A stretch of 64,000 nucleotides of DNA from Phaseolus vulgaris (taxonomy: Eukaryota; Streptophyta; Magnoliopsida; Fabales; Fabaceae), in the NCBI RefSeq assembly GCF_000499845.2, contig NC_023751.2, positions 13,210,423-13,274,422 of the forward strand, written 5' to 3'. Positions within the stretch are counted from its first letter, which is position 1, and every line of letters begins with the position of its first letter. A program made the translations under genes and the position numbers. The notes below the pieces were generated by a model that worked only from the letters and a program-made list of their open reading frames with translations, ran no database searches and was not told where the DNA came from. Below are positions 37,380-50,600 of this stretch, one piece after another.

Positions 37380-39590
37380 TAATTAAATTTAAAATGAGTA
37401 AGTTATATAATTACTTCCTAAATTCTGTAAAATTACACACAATGATGTACATTCTAAAGTTTAGCCCAAGATATAGGCCAACTATATTTACTTCCACTTA
37501 CAAATGATGTTTATTCCTTTTAATAAGAAATAAAACCATAATTTTCATTGTATATACTATTTTTACCCCTCAATATAAAATGAGTATGAATAAAAAAGGT
37601 AGTTTTGAAAAAATATACATAAAAAACCAGTAGAGGAAGTGGATAGAAGAAAAAGGAGAAAAAAAGAGGTGAGAAGAGTGAAAATAAAAAGTTGTTTGGA
37701 TAAAAAAAGGGAATGAAAATAAAATTATAAGGTTTAGTTGAAAAAAAAAACATTTTATGGAAAATTGTCATATTATCTGGTATGACTAATTTATTAGTTA
37801 TTAACTAATAAGTTATAATAACAATCCATAATTGATCATATAAATACACATCCATAATAAACAAAAGATATATAATTGATACCCATTCAAAGGATACAAT
37901 CAATACAAAATATTTGAATTTATTTATACACTGAATTATAAAATAAAGATTAAATTATATTATAAATAATATAATTGGTTATGTTATTGTATAATACATC
38001 TGAATCTAGTGATCAGACAAAGTAAAGGTGGTATAGAAAAATCGTGCAGGTTTCTCTTTCTTTTCGCACATTTTATCAATGAATCTCATTCTTATTTCAA
38101 CTTTGAAACCAAATTAAAAAACTAAAATGATCAATTCCCTTTTCTTTCATTTTTCAAACATTTCATGCCTACCAAACATAACTAAAGTAGAGAATTAAGT
38201 TTGATTAATAAGAACCCAAGAAATATTAAGTAGGAATATTTAAACTAAATATATTGAATATTATATACTTATTAAACATTATTTAGTTTTTTCACACTAA
38301 CTTTTTTTATCAGAAAATAATAGAATAAATTAAAATACAACATTTTAAGAATGTTTAGGGTTTGATTAATAATACCATATCACAATACCAATACTAAGTG
38401 TTATATTTGCGTTATAAAAATACAAATTATCCTACCTATACAAAGCAAAACATATTTTTTTATAAAAATACAAATTATCCTACCTATACAATGCAAAACA
38501 TAATTTTTACATCTGTAACTATTCTTAATGTTTTGAAATCTCAAACACAATTTGACCTCAAATAACAATAATAATTTGACATTAAAAAAAACTCAAATAA
38601 CAACAATCATTTGACATCATATAAAAAAAGTATTATTAAAAAAAAAATATAAAAATATGGAAAAATTAGATCAAAATTCATATATTAAAAAAAACAAGAT
38701 ACATAGGTAGACTATATATATTCATATCGAATTCTAAAAACAGACTAGATGGTTATTATACTAATGAAAAGATACTTTATGAATAAATCTTAAATTAGTA
38801 AATTTATCAGCACAAGTATTCCTTTCACGAAAAATATGAATAACTTTAAACCTAATTTTTCATTGTAATTAAGACAAATATCCTACTATTATAAAATTTA
38901 ATAAAACCAAAATTAATATTAAAAAGTTATATATACAAAGATATGTTTTTCCTCTTTTCTAAATTACCTTAAGCACCCTTTACCTAACCCCACCAAAGCC
39001 AAATAACAAGTGCCAATCCAATATAAAAAAAAATGGCCCTATCCTAAATCGTGTTCACACTTCTCCTCCATCCTTGTCGCTCCCAAAGACTAATTAATTC
39101 CCCATTACACACACAAAATCCATCAATTTTCTATCAGTACCTTAAACAAATTTCGAGGTAAAATAATTTTTTTCCTAATGATAGGTGTTAAATTAAAACT
39201 GAAAATAAAGTAAAGAGGATGAGACTATTAAAGTGAGTGTGAACACATAAACCACTGTAACTTAAGTGGAACACATATTTAAATGTTATTTTCTTGCATC
39301 CTAAACACACTAATTAAGGTTGGTGTTATTTAAATAATGAAGAGATAATTGAGAAGATTGAATCAGCGGCACATAGTACATATATTAAATTGGGATGACA
39401 GTGATTTATGAAAGTTTTCAAATACCCGTTCACACTGAGGTTTATCCCACGTTAAAAACGCATGGTCGGAAAGAGAAAGAGTGGCAAAAAAAGCAGCTTC
39501 ATTGTATCGTACGTGTGTACATGGAGCAAAAGCAACAACACTGTTCATTATTATCTGCACAAAATCCGCAACAACTCTCAGACCCGTGAA
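37380..39590. other. AT-rich intergenic DNA with a 48-bp tandem duplication
   Basis: Two copies of a 48-bp unit (TTATAAAAATACAAATTATC, then a CCTACCTATACAA block) occupy about 38412-38509. Otherwise nothing recognised. The last few hundred bases must include the promoter of the transposase-derived gene. Confidence 0.5.
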
Positions 39591-39610
39591 ACGTGAATTC
39601 GTTCGGCGAA

Positions 39611-40945
39611 ATGAACAAACCCACGACAAAACGCCGTAAGAAGAAGGATGAGGGGTCAACCCATAAGACGAAGAAGAAGAGAGAACTGAAGGGCATCCTC
39701 ACAACACTCCTGTTGGTGGATGCAAAAGAGAAAAACGAAGAAGACAAAGAAGAACACGAGAAAAAGAAGGGGATGATCGATGGTTACTACAGCGAGGTGG
39801 AAGAGTCCAACCCCAAAAAGAGAAAGAAAGTCGCCGGCGGTGACTCGGTGAGTCACCGGCGAGTTTGGGTGAAGGAGCGTTCGGGGGCGTGGTGGGAGGT
39901 GTGTAACAAAGCCGAATTTCCGGAAGAAGAGTTCCGGAAAGCGTTCAGAATGGGAAGGGTGACTTTCGAAGCGATTTGCGAGGAGCTGAATTCGGTGATT
40001 GCCAAGGAAGACACGACGCTGCGCAACGCCATTCCGGTGAAGCAAAGGGTGGCGGTTTGTTTGTGGCGGTTGGCCACCGGCGACCCTCTGAGCGTGGTTT
40101 CGAAAAGGTTCGGTTTGGGGATATCCACTTGCCACAAACTGATTCTTGAGGTTTGCACTGCCATAAAGAGAGTGCTTATGCCAAAGTACTTGCAATGGCC
40201 CAATGCTGTTACCTTAAGGGACGTCAAGGGTGAGTTTGAGAACATTTCTGGGATCCCCAACATTGTGGGATCCATGTTCACTTCTCATGTTCCCATCATA
40301 GCTCCTAAGATGAGTGTCTCTGCTTACTTCAACAAGAAGCACACTGAGAGGAACCACAAGACTTCATATTCTGTGACTGTTCAGGGTGTTGTTGACCATA
40401 GAGGGGTTTTCACTGATGTGTGCATCGGGTGGCCTGGTTCAATGGGTAATGATCAGGTGTTGGAAAAATCGGCACTTTTTCAAAGGGCTAACAATGGGGG
40501 CCTTAATCTTAGTGGGGTTTGGATTGTTGGGGGTTCCGGGTACCCTTTGTTGGATTGGATTTTGGTGCCTTATATGAAGCAGAATCTCACTTGGACTCAG
40601 CATGCTTTCAATGAGAAGATTGGGGAGGTTCGGAGGGTTGCTAAGGATGCATTTGGGAGGTTGAAAGGAAGGTGGGGGTGCTTGCGAAAGAGGACTGAGG
40701 TGAAGCTGCAAGATTTGCCTCTTGTGCTCGGGGCTTGTTGTGTTTTGCATAATATATGTGAGTTGAAGAACGAGGAAATGGATCCTGAGTTGTTGAAGGT
40801 TGATGAGGATGATGATTATGATGATGTTGATGATGATGTGGTGGTGGAGCCCGAGGTTGCCTTGAGATCTGTTAGCTCCTTGAAGGCCAGGGATGCAATT
40901 GCGCATAACCTTTTGCACCATGGAGCTGGCACTTCTTTTATTTGA
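39611..40945 (+). CDS. Harbinger transposase-derived nuclease-like protein (HARBI1/ALP1-like)
   Basis: Intronless, 444 aa from ATG 39611; the frame extends upstream only to a GTG. The N-terminus is very basic (TKRRKKKDEG, HKTKKKREL, KKRKK), suggesting nuclear import. Residues about 75-195 match the helical N-terminal part of plant Harbinger-derived proteins (EEFRKAFRMGRVTFEAICEE, then FGLGISTCHKLILEV). Residues about 215-390 match the DDE_Tnp_4 nuclease fold. The C-terminus carries an acidic run (DEDDDYDDVDDD). Active Harbinger transposases have DGTH at the first catalytic Asp; here the position reads MFTSH. The second Asp is plausibly kept (GWPGSMGNDQVLE), and the final Glu region reads VAKDAFGRLKGRW with Lys where Glu is usual. 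The nuclease is probably dead. Known relatives such as ALP1 are host proteins linked to Polycomb repression; that role here is inference. Confidence 0.9.
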   Translation: MNKPTTKRRKKKDEGSTHKTKKKRELKGILTTLLLVDAKEKNEEDKEEHEKKKGMIDGYYSEVEESNPKKRKKVAGGDSVSHRRVWVKERSGAWWEVCNKAEFPEEEFRKAFRMGRVTFEAICEELNSVIAKEDTTLRNAIPVKQRVAVCLWRLATGDPLSVVSKRFGLGISTCHKLILEVCTAIKRVLMPKYLQWPNAVTLRDVKGEFENISGIPNIVGSMFTSHVPIIAPKMSVSAYFNKKHTERNHKTSYSVTVQGVVDHRGVFTDVCIGWPGSMGNDQVLEKSALFQRANNGGLNLSGVWIVGGSGYPLLDWILVPYMKQNLTWTQHAFNEKIGEVRRVAKDAFGRLKGRWGCLRKRTEVKLQDLPLVLGACCVLHNICELKNEEMDPELLKVDEDDDYDDVDDDVVVEPEVALRSVSSLKARDAIAHNLLHHGAGTSFI

Positions 40946-43900
40946 TTAGAATTTGGAATTGAAAACTGAAGGATGACATTATGTATGTATAATTAATTCT
41001 TTTGGTTGTTTCTTGAAATTTAGACAATGATAATCAAGGGATTCATCTTTGTTTGTTGAAGGGGCTTTGTAACTAAAAGGTATATTCGCCCCTCCCACAA
41101 ATATTTCATCAATTGTAATAGTTGGTTCTCTTCTGTAATTTAGCGATATAATCAAATCAGAATATTCTCATGTTATATTATAGCATCCCTTTGCTTGAAA
41201 ACAGAACGAATGCACCTCTTACATTAGTTTCTGGAGGATACAAAAATGATCTCTTTTCACAACCTATCAACTACTCCTTTCCCCAAGCAAAACATAGAGT
41301 GTGTTCAAGGCCTATGCTAAAATCAGAACCATTCTGAGTAACTCAGTTTTTTACATGCTGTAACCACAGAAATTAGATCCTAGGTTGTAAGAAAAGACCC
41401 ATTACAGAAACAGAACAGTTCTTGCTTGTTCCAAGTGATGGTAGCTAATACTTCCATGATGTTCTCTATCCCTGAATCCATATATACGCTTGTGTATTTG
41501 TTTGTTATACTTATTCTTTCATTAGTTTAGGCAAAGTATTATTTATTGGTTAAAATTCCTGGACTACAAATGACTGAATCAAACTTTTGTACATGATATA
41601 CATAAATATTGTTGAACTACGTTGATGACTATGTAGCAATGTCCTCTGCTTCAACCGGTAATGTAGACTTTGTAGATTCACCAGTTACAGTCTTGACTAA
41701 TTTTTATTTGTCTTTTTATTTCATAAAAAGTAAATTAATGACACCACATCATATACCGTTTAAAAACGAACAAGAATCATGATTAGCACCTAATAATGTT
41801 CTTAACCAGTTACTCTAATATCTTCCCCAACACAGCCCTTTGGCAAAGAATTTGGGTTAAGAGTCAACCATTGGTGCGGGGTGGTTAATTATGAATAGAA
41901 GGCATGGATGGAGGAAAGTGTGTGAAGAAAAGGAGTGCATGGCATACACGTTGGCTTTGCATATTTAATCGATAGCTGACACGAATTTAAGGGTTTTATA
42001 TATTTTTGTGGTGAGGAAAGTGTTTGGGGCAGGGCGAAGGTGGTATTATTATAGTATAGGGATGGAAATTAGTTGTTTCTTTGCGTTCACACTTGGGATT
42101 GAGATGGTAAGGGAAAATAGTCACAGAAAACAAAACAAAAAAGGGAATTGCAAGGTTTGATTGGACCACATTGTTTTGAAAACTTAACAGAAGGGTTAAT
42201 GAATTGAAGGGCACAACTTTGTGATGTGAGATGTCTGTTGCACACAGGCAGAGCTATTAATCAAATTGATGTGAAACAAGTCACTTTCGCACACATAACA
42301 CACTCAACCCCAACACACTGTTTGTCAATTAAATGGATGGAGTCGCTTTCACTCTCACCGCCAACTTGGAACATCTTACTCCAGTACTTCCTATATCCTT
42401 CACACACAACTTCCATAGGAAGATACAATTGCCTTTGCTCAAACCATTTCTTCTACAATGATCTATGGGTTAATACTTATTGTAATCCATCTATGGTATT
42501 ATACCCTCATCATCACTAAAAATTCAAGCCTTTTCAATAACAATCAATCTGATTGTTTCTTATATTAATTATTTTTCTCAAAAGTAAATAGTCTTAATCA
42601 TGACTTTTTTCTAAGTTCATTCAATAAAGAGTAAATTAAATACATTAACGTCGGAAGTTTTTCTAAAAGCCTGGTTTTATTTTTTACAACATTTTCGGAA
42701 CCTTACTTGGATCCTTCACATGCAATGTCAATGCAAAGCTAATCAAAATGGAAGTAATAAAAATAAAAATAAAAATATTAATTACAAATAAAATTAAAAG
42801 AATAAAAACTAATACAGATGTTTTAAAAATAGAAATACATCTCATTAATACTAGGAATTATTTGAAAAATAATAATAATTTAGCATGAATCTGATACTCT
42901 TAACTAAACTAATTTCTATGGCTCTTGATATCATCGCCAATTAATTTTTAACTATTACTGTCAAGTTTGAGGCTTTAAAAAAAAGATGAAGATATAATTT
43001 TGCATAAAGTTATAAAATGTTCATTTAAAATATGATTTCATGTTTAAATGTAAATAACTATAATGAAAGGCTAAAAAAGTTATCTTCCAGCAACATTATA
43101 CATTGCAAAGAGTGAAAACAAAAAACAGTTCAAATTAGTTTTCTAGTTTTTATTTATGTTAAAATGGATTGCCGTGTATATCAGCTCTTAAGTGAGGGTG
43201 AGTGAAGAAATTCAGCCCGGGATTGTTATTTAATTTCCCATATTGGTTTCACTGTCCTAAAATCATGCAATCTATATTGGTCAAGTCGACAAATTCATCG
43301 AAGAATTTAACTTTTACAAAGAATGTGAGGTTCTTGGCTAATTCCGTCTCATCCCGTTGCAACAGACCATGGCTATAAACCACCAAGAATTCTTACGGAA
43401 ATACAAAGCTTGCTCTATTCAAACAAAGACACAACGCACAGGTAGCGGAACACAATACCACATCAACAGTGATCGTCACATGAATAAGCTTTCTTCAATG
43501 GTAGTCAGTTACCTGCACCAAAACTACAAACTCATAAGGCCCAACCTACCGTAGGGGAATATGACAAGAAAGATGTTTTTATCAAGGTTCTCGAACTCGA
43601 GAGTTTACATAAATTAGTAGAGCATAAAAAAGTTGTAAATAATTACTTAATACGGTAATAATACAAAAATAATCTAATACTACCAGCTTCAGAATTCTAG
43701 GTAGTGGGAATAGCTCTGAGAGTACAAAGAAACCATGAACCAATAGTTTACAGATCACAAGATGTGTTGTTGATATCTATGTCAAAATGCAAACAGCAGA
43801 TAACAAATTCAAATTGAATGGATAATTCACAAACTACGACATGAGTTAATAGCAAGGAACATTAACAGAATAACCTAATTCGTCCCGAAGCTTCAGAATT

Positions 43901-45857
43901 ACTTATATAATGGTGGATGCTAGGTATAACTCATTGATGCTTGATTCACCCTGTTCACCCTGGGACAATAAGATATGATGGGTTCATTCACCATGAACTA
44001 AAATGGCTTGACCACTAGGTTCGATGCAGAAAACAGTGAGGGATTCATTCAAACTAGGAGCATGAGATATAGCTGTTATATATTTGTTCATGCTAGGACA
44101 CAGCTGTTGTGGTGTTCACGAAACTTGGGAATTAACTCATGAAATCATTGTGTTTTTACAACTGTATGCAAGGAGATCAATTAAACTCGCTTAAAAGTCA
44201 TTTCTTCAAAATACTTGGGTGAAGTCACATGAACTTTCCAAGACAGCTCAATACCCCCCACCCCGAACAACTGTGTTACTTCAGAGATCCAGAATGCAGT
44301 TGAAAGACTGCCTAATATCTTCTAGGGCTGTGCGTCCCATGACTCATTGTCTAGATTGTCAAACTCCAGAATCTACCTGAAACTTGTGAAGTGCCTGTAA
44401 AGTGTAAACTCAGCTGATAGCAATTTACCTAATACAAAAATAAAGAAACTATTGTACCGTTGTGCCAGAAGACTTTTAGCTATAAGAAAGTTTACAAAAT
44501 ACAAAGAAAAATTAAAAACGCATCACAGTATCCAAACACTATTTAATCTAATAAGAACCAACAGTTCTGGAATGGGGATAACTAAAAATAAGTTTGAGGC
44601 AACCAAAAAACCAAGAACCAATAATTCAAAAATTACAAGACATAATATAAGAACAGAATAGAAGAAGTTCAAAATTAAAAACACAACATTAAAGATTTAA
44701 TTGAAAAAACAGAACACAAACAGAATGTTAGTTAAAAAAGAACAGGAGTTTTCGATGAACTGCTCACAACAGATTCACTTCATAAAGCCTGACATTAATG
44801 ACAGGTTGACAGAAGATGTTGGGTTAACGATGATGGGTTGAGTGACAATTGCTTTGATGAGTAGCTATATATTTCTTATTCAATCCTACTGTTTGAAACT
44901 TTGGATGAGTATGTAATGAAGAATTAAATCTCCTGTTTGAATGTCTATGACAATAGAGATGTAGAGAAAATATGAAAATTGACTCTATTCCTTCACTTAG
45001 CCCAACGGCAACCCTATTTGCATTGGGTCCTACTAAATGCTCCCAACAAAGAGTTCCAAACTCTTTTCTCACTCCAATTTCCCCTTCCCCGTTCCTTTTC
45101 TATTCTAAAACATTTCTTAAACAGCTCTAAGTTTTTTTTTAAAAGTCATGTTTGCTAATTTATGCTACTTAAGAAAGGCAGGTTTCTTGTCTTCAATAAA
45201 CCGTTTAATTATAGACAATGGTGATACGAAAGAAAACAGTTTTCAACCCGCACTTGTATTATAAACCACAACATTTTGGAAGGAATTTGTGGCACAAACG
45301 AGGAGGCAAAAATTTGGGGCGGTATGCAGTCTATTCAACTCAATAATTGCAATTAGTAGAAGCACAATGCTCCATGGCTGTTTCAAGGAGTTGCCATGTC
45401 TGACTTTGCCATGTAGCTGAGTTTTCCTGGTTTATTGTTTTTGGTTCCTTTTCTTTGGAAGAAGTCTTCGCTTGCCCCTAATCGCATTTCCCCCTTTTTC
45501 TCTGTGATTTAACATCATAGACATGAAGTTATGCGCATGATAAGATAAAGTGAGACCCCAACCACATAGGAGAGTGTATTTTTCTGACTAAATTAATGAG
45601 TTCGAGGTCAAGAAACTTGTAACCAGTAAGAGATGAACTGAAGGCCATTCTACAATGAGGGCAAGAAAGTAACTTGGTATCCTACTGAAGAATGTGATGG
45701 CCATTGCTTTGGTCCGTTCTTAAACCTATTGCGTACAGCCATAGTTTCTATTACTTAAACAGCATATAAATTGTACATAATAGAATGTTTTTAAAAACGC
45801 ATAGCAACACAATTAAAAGCTAGGCAACGAAGTTATACAATTGATGTCTGAATCACC
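40946..45857. other. Intergenic region, no supported gene
   Basis: Nearly 5 kb between the transposase-derived gene and the twin-CX9C gene. The ends must include the 3' UTRs of both neighbours. Open frames at 42226-42519 and 43357-43554 are short and unlike known proteins. No transposon termini were recognised. Confidence 0.4.
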
Positions 45858-46266
45858 TTACTGAGAAGTAACACCACTGTCTTGAACTATGCCTTCAGCT
45901 TGCAAGAAACGAATCAGATGCTTATCTTCCAAATGTTGCTGCCAAAAGTTATGGTTAAATTTTCACGAAAAGTTGCATAGATCAAAAGCGTGTAAATATG
46001 CAACAAAGTGAAGACCTACAGAAAGGCACGCCCGGTATTTTTGCCACTCAGAAACGCATTCTTGTTTGTCCCAGTGACCCTTCATGAATTTCTCGGCGTA
46101 CCACCTAGGAGAATGTAATTAGGGTTTAGGGAAACCAGAGGAAGAAACGAATTGGGGAAAAGAAAGTCTAGGAATGAAACCTGTTGAAGCAATTGTGGTA
46201 TGCGTCACGAAGTGGGGCACAAGCAGAGGTGGAAGATATAGATTTGGAGGCTTTCTTCTCTCTCAT
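45858..46266 (-). CDS. Twin-CX9C protein of the TRIAP1/Mdm35 family
   Basis: Three small exons: 46266-46181 (86 nt), 46104-46020 (85 nt) and 45938-45858 (81 nt). The introns are only 76 and 81 nt, with GT-AG ends. Together they encode 83 aa. The protein has two CX9C motifs, C16-C26 (CAPLRDAYHNC) and C45-C55 (CVSEWQKYRAC), separated by WYAEKFMKGHWDKQE, the signature of TRIAP1/Mdm35. Family members sit in the mitochondrial intermembrane space, are oxidised there by Mia40, and partner PRELI/Ups proteins that carry phosphatidic acid between the membranes. The start is the second of two overlapping ATGs; the first runs into a stop after one codon. The exons are too short to show as long open frames and are easy to miss. 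Family identification is strong; partner and role are from known relatives. Confidence 0.9.
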
Positions 46267-46269
46267 CTC

Positions 46270-47590
46270 ATGAGAGTACCAATGGCTGCAAACCCTGTTC
46301 GTCTAACAAACAACGAAGCTTTCAGACTCAACGAAGCTTTCAGATTCAACGAAGGTTCCACATCGATTCGTGCTCTATAGTGTCACACTCATTTACTTTT
46401 CACGTCTCAAGTCCAAAACCTTCTACAACCTTTTTTTTTTTAATTCTTTAAAAACTATATTTAATATATTAACAATAATGTCCATACAGAAAGAACACAA
46501 ATTGTATGTGAATAACCTCATTCGTATTAACAATTAATAATAAAATTAAAATTGAATACTTATATTGAAATACTTAATAAATATTATATAATTATCGAAA
46601 TGTTAAAATATTCATTTAACAAAAAATCAAATATTTAAAAGATTTTAATTATCACATGTTAAATTGTCTTGATTATTATATAACTATTCTTTACCGTTAA
46701 TTACATCATTATTATAATTATGATGGTCTTTGTTATTATTGGTCACACCATATATTTATCATATTTTCTTAAGTTAAAAAAAAGTAATTCACTACTCAAT
46801 ATTACAATTAAAAAGTTATAAAATGCACACAAATTTTAAATTTGGTGTCTTTGTTTGATGTAAGAGATATTAAAAAAATGAATAAAGAGGTTACATTAAA
46901 GTTAGACATTATGTGATTTATATTTAGAAAAAATATTATAATTGAAAGTGATTTTAATACTATGCTTATGGTTTTTTTACCGTTACGATAATCTTTCAAT
47001 TTCACCGTAATTTTAAATATTTTTAATTTAGTTTCACAATTTTTTAAAACAAATTAATACGGTCCTATTCACCAATGATAAAATTAAAAAACTATCGTGA
47101 TACTAAATTAAACAAATTAATAATCTTATTGTTTCTACCATAACTAATGATTATGACGAATATGGAATTTAGATTTTAATTTTTTAACTTCTCATTAAAG
47201 TTTATATCACCCCAAAAGTGGATAATGAATTTTCGCTCTCTTCAAAATAGTTTGAAACATTAATTATGTAAAATTATATGTATTTTTAATTCTTATATTT
47301 CTATTTATTCAGAAATATGGATTTTTGTTATCCCCGTGAAAAACTAAAATCATATCATTTTTGACAAATACAAACGCTAAAATCCAATTAAATTTTATAG
47401 AAAAATAAAACAAACATTGCAAAATATTTGAAGTCACTGAAAATACATTTTACCTGAAATTCAATCCATTAAAACGGATTTTAATTGAGTAAAAAAACAT
47501 ATTTATAATAGTTTGAAGTGGCGTAATTATGGATAATTTAGCTTCAATTTTATTTTTCATTTTCACTTCAACGGAACAGAAGAGGGAAGA
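46270..47590. other. Intergenic spacer between divergent genes
   Basis: Lies between the minus-strand twin-CX9C gene and plus-strand APM1, so it holds both promoters. AT-rich; no further gene or transposon recognised. Confidence 0.5.
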
Positions 47591-47595
47591 ATCTC

Positions 47596-47603
47596 TATAA
47601 ATA
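47596..47603 (+). promoter_or_regulatory. TATA box of APM1
   Basis: TATAAATA, 95 bp before the ATG at 47691; the start site is expected near 47628. The predicted short leader contains no upstream ATG. Confidence 0.7.
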
Positions 47604-47690
47604 CCCATCTCACCTCAGTTTTTCAGTCCCAGCATCATTCTTACCTGCGTTGATCTGTGAGTGACACCTGACAGCAGAAGAAAGAGAGAG

Positions 47691-50600
47691 ATGGATCAGT
47701 TCAAAGGACAACCTCGTCTTCCAAAATTCGCTGTTCCCAAACGCTACGACATTAACCTCAAGCCCGACCTCGTCGAGCACCGTTTCTTAGGTTCGGTCGC
47801 CGTCAACCTCGACATCGTCGCCGCCACCTCTTTCATCGTTCTCAATGCCGCCGAACTCTCCGTCGCCACCGACGCCGTTTCATTCACCATCGGAGATTCC
47901 TCCACGGTTCTCTCTATTATCCTTTCTTGACACCTTGTTATCAATATTTATTTCTCTAGAACATTCAAGATTCATAAATATTCAGCTTCTTTGTGTGGAG
48001 TGTTGTTGCTGATCCAGAACCAATGGATGTTGTCTGTGCAGGTTATCAAGCCTTCGCGAGTTGAGTTGTTTGAAAATGATGAGATTCTGGTACTGGAGTT
48101 CCCACAGGAAATACCCGTGGGGTTGGGTGTATTGACTATTCGGTTTGAAGGAATCTTGAATGATAGAATGAAAGGGTTCTACAGAAGGTAAATGTTTTTT
48201 TGGTTTGTTTTTCTTGATATTATACAAGCTAAAGAGTTTACCTGAATTCTTGTTGAGGCTGCATTTTGATCGTGATTCTCTATTAGTATTTTTCTTGGCT
48301 ATCAATTTTGCGTAGATTGCTGCAAAACCTACTGATGTATAAAAATGTTTAGAACAAATTAGTTTGCCACTGAGATTTTGTCGGATTGCACACAGTATCC
48401 ATTTTTTTTATCCCTAAACTAACACCTTAATTGTTTGAAAAACATTACTATGAAACTCATACATTATGTTAATTTCCTTAGTTGTTTTAAAACATTACAT
48501 TGTGCACCTATTAGGAAAGTTGTTGTAAGCCTTAGAAAAACAGGGTATCGTGTGCAATCTGAAAAAGAAGAAAATAAAAGGTAAAATGAAATTAACTTCT
48601 CCCATGATTTAAGTATAACTTATGTACTTAACTTTTCTAAAAACTCTTTCATGTTACTTTTCAAAGAGCAAAAGTGCATGAGAATATTTTAGTGGACGGC
48701 AGAAACTCAATTTATTTTATCATTTTCTTTTTTTCATCATAGAAGTATTTACGAAAAAATTGCCCAAACAGGATCCTAGATTGACTTACTATTTTGTTAT
48801 TAAATTAATTTATAAGGATACTTTTTATGTGCAGTACCTATGAATATAATGGCGAAAAGAAGACTATGGCAGTTACGCAGTTTGAACCAGCTGATGCCAG
48901 GCGGTGCTTTCCTTGTTGGGATGAACCTGCTTGCAAGGTTTGTTTACATGTCTCCTTATCTTCCCTTCTGAATGAACCTTCTGTCAGCTCTCTCGAGGCT
49001 AAAATATTTATTATTGCAACGGTGCAAGCTAAATACATGAAATAATAACATTTTTGGAGTTCATGCCTTGGATGGTAAGGGCTACGAGGATGGACAAGTC
49101 TGGATGGATTTTGGTATTCAACTTGTTTTGACGAACTTAATTTTTCACGTGTTTGTTCGATCTTGCAGGCTACTTTCAAGATCACATTGGATGTGCCTTC
49201 AGAGCTTGTTGCTCTTTCCAACATGCCAGTTGTTGAAGAAATAACAAACGGAAATCTAAAAACAGTTTCGTATCAAGAATCACCTATCATGTCTACATAT
49301 TTGGTTGCTGTTGTAGTTGGTTTGTTTGATTATGTCGAAGATCACACCTCTGACGGTAAAAACATGATTACTCTTTACCTTTTAGGTTTTGGTTGTTTAT
49401 TAGTACTAAGCTTCCTGCTCCTAATTGAATTCAACATCTCTACAGGGGTCAAAGTCCGAGTGTACTGTCAAGTTGGTAAGGCAAACCAGGGGAAATTTGC
49501 GCTTGATGTGGCTGTGAAAACTTTGGAACTATACAAAAGGTATGGAACCATTACAATATTGTGCTTCTTAGGCAGAAAATTCATTGGAAATAATCCAGGA
49601 CTTCATTTCTTTTAAATTTCCATTTAATGGTTGCATTTCATTATCACTATAATATAAGTTGACAATCATTTAGCCAAGTAGTTTGTGATGGTGTCCTCCT
49701 TAAAACTTGAAAGATCTATCAACTCTTAGAAAGATTTGGAATCAAAATTCTCCACCAAAAATCAAGGGATTTTTCTGTCATGAAGAAAACAAATAAGAAA
49801 CAAAAGGGTAAAATGAAAATCAAATGGATAAGGTAAGGCATAAGAAAGAACACGCCACCTTGACGTGATTCAAGTATAGGTGCATATTCACCACTTAAAA
49901 AGAAACTCTCCTCAAGCAAGATGAGAGTCTAAGCTAAGAGTATCAAACTCTGAAGACTCACAAAATTAAAGAAATGTCATATAATCAAGGTTTTGTATAA
50001 AGGAGAAGGCTTCTATTTATAGGTTTAGAAGGTGGGTTCAAGTAGCTTACCAAGAAGGTTAAGAGAAACAATACAAACCAAGGGTGATGATTTCCAAGGT
50101 TGCCAAGCATCTCGTAAATGAGGTGATTAAGTTCATAAACTAACTTAACTACTTAGTTAAGTTATGTTTGATAAGCACTTCAATCTAGAATATGCTTTCT
50201 AGAAGCTTTTAGTGGGAACATTTCCAGCATATTTAAGACAGAATTTCCCATTTTACAATTTTTTTTATCAGTTTGTACTAGCAACATAAGTGGCTGATAA
50301 TCGATTTACATGTTAATTTTCATGGTCTGCACTGTTTATCATTCATTCAACTAACTGTGATAATTTAATAGTTACTTTGCTACTCCTTACTCTCTGCCAA
50401 AATTGGATATGATTGCGATCCCTGATTTTGCTGCTGGAGCCATGGAGAATTATGGTTTAGTTACGTATCGGGAGACTGCTTTGCTATATGATGACCAGCA
50501 TTCTGCTGCTGCAAACAAACAGAGGGTACTCTGCTTAACCATGAAGTTTCTCTTTAGTCTTGTTTACTTTGAGCTTCCTAATCTTGATTTTTAAAACTAT

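Noticed and set aside
39593..39610. Upstream GTG extension of the Harbinger-derived gene
   Set aside because: The first in-frame ATG is at 39611; nuclear plant genes rarely start at GTG.
39656..40281. Long antisense open frames opposite the transposase-derived gene
   Set aside because: They mirror a GC-rich coding exon on the plus strand, resemble no known family, and overlap each other.
43590..44660. Weak internal similarity suggesting a degraded LTR pair
   Set aside because: The matching words are short and AT-rich, with no TG...CA ends, PBS or target duplication.
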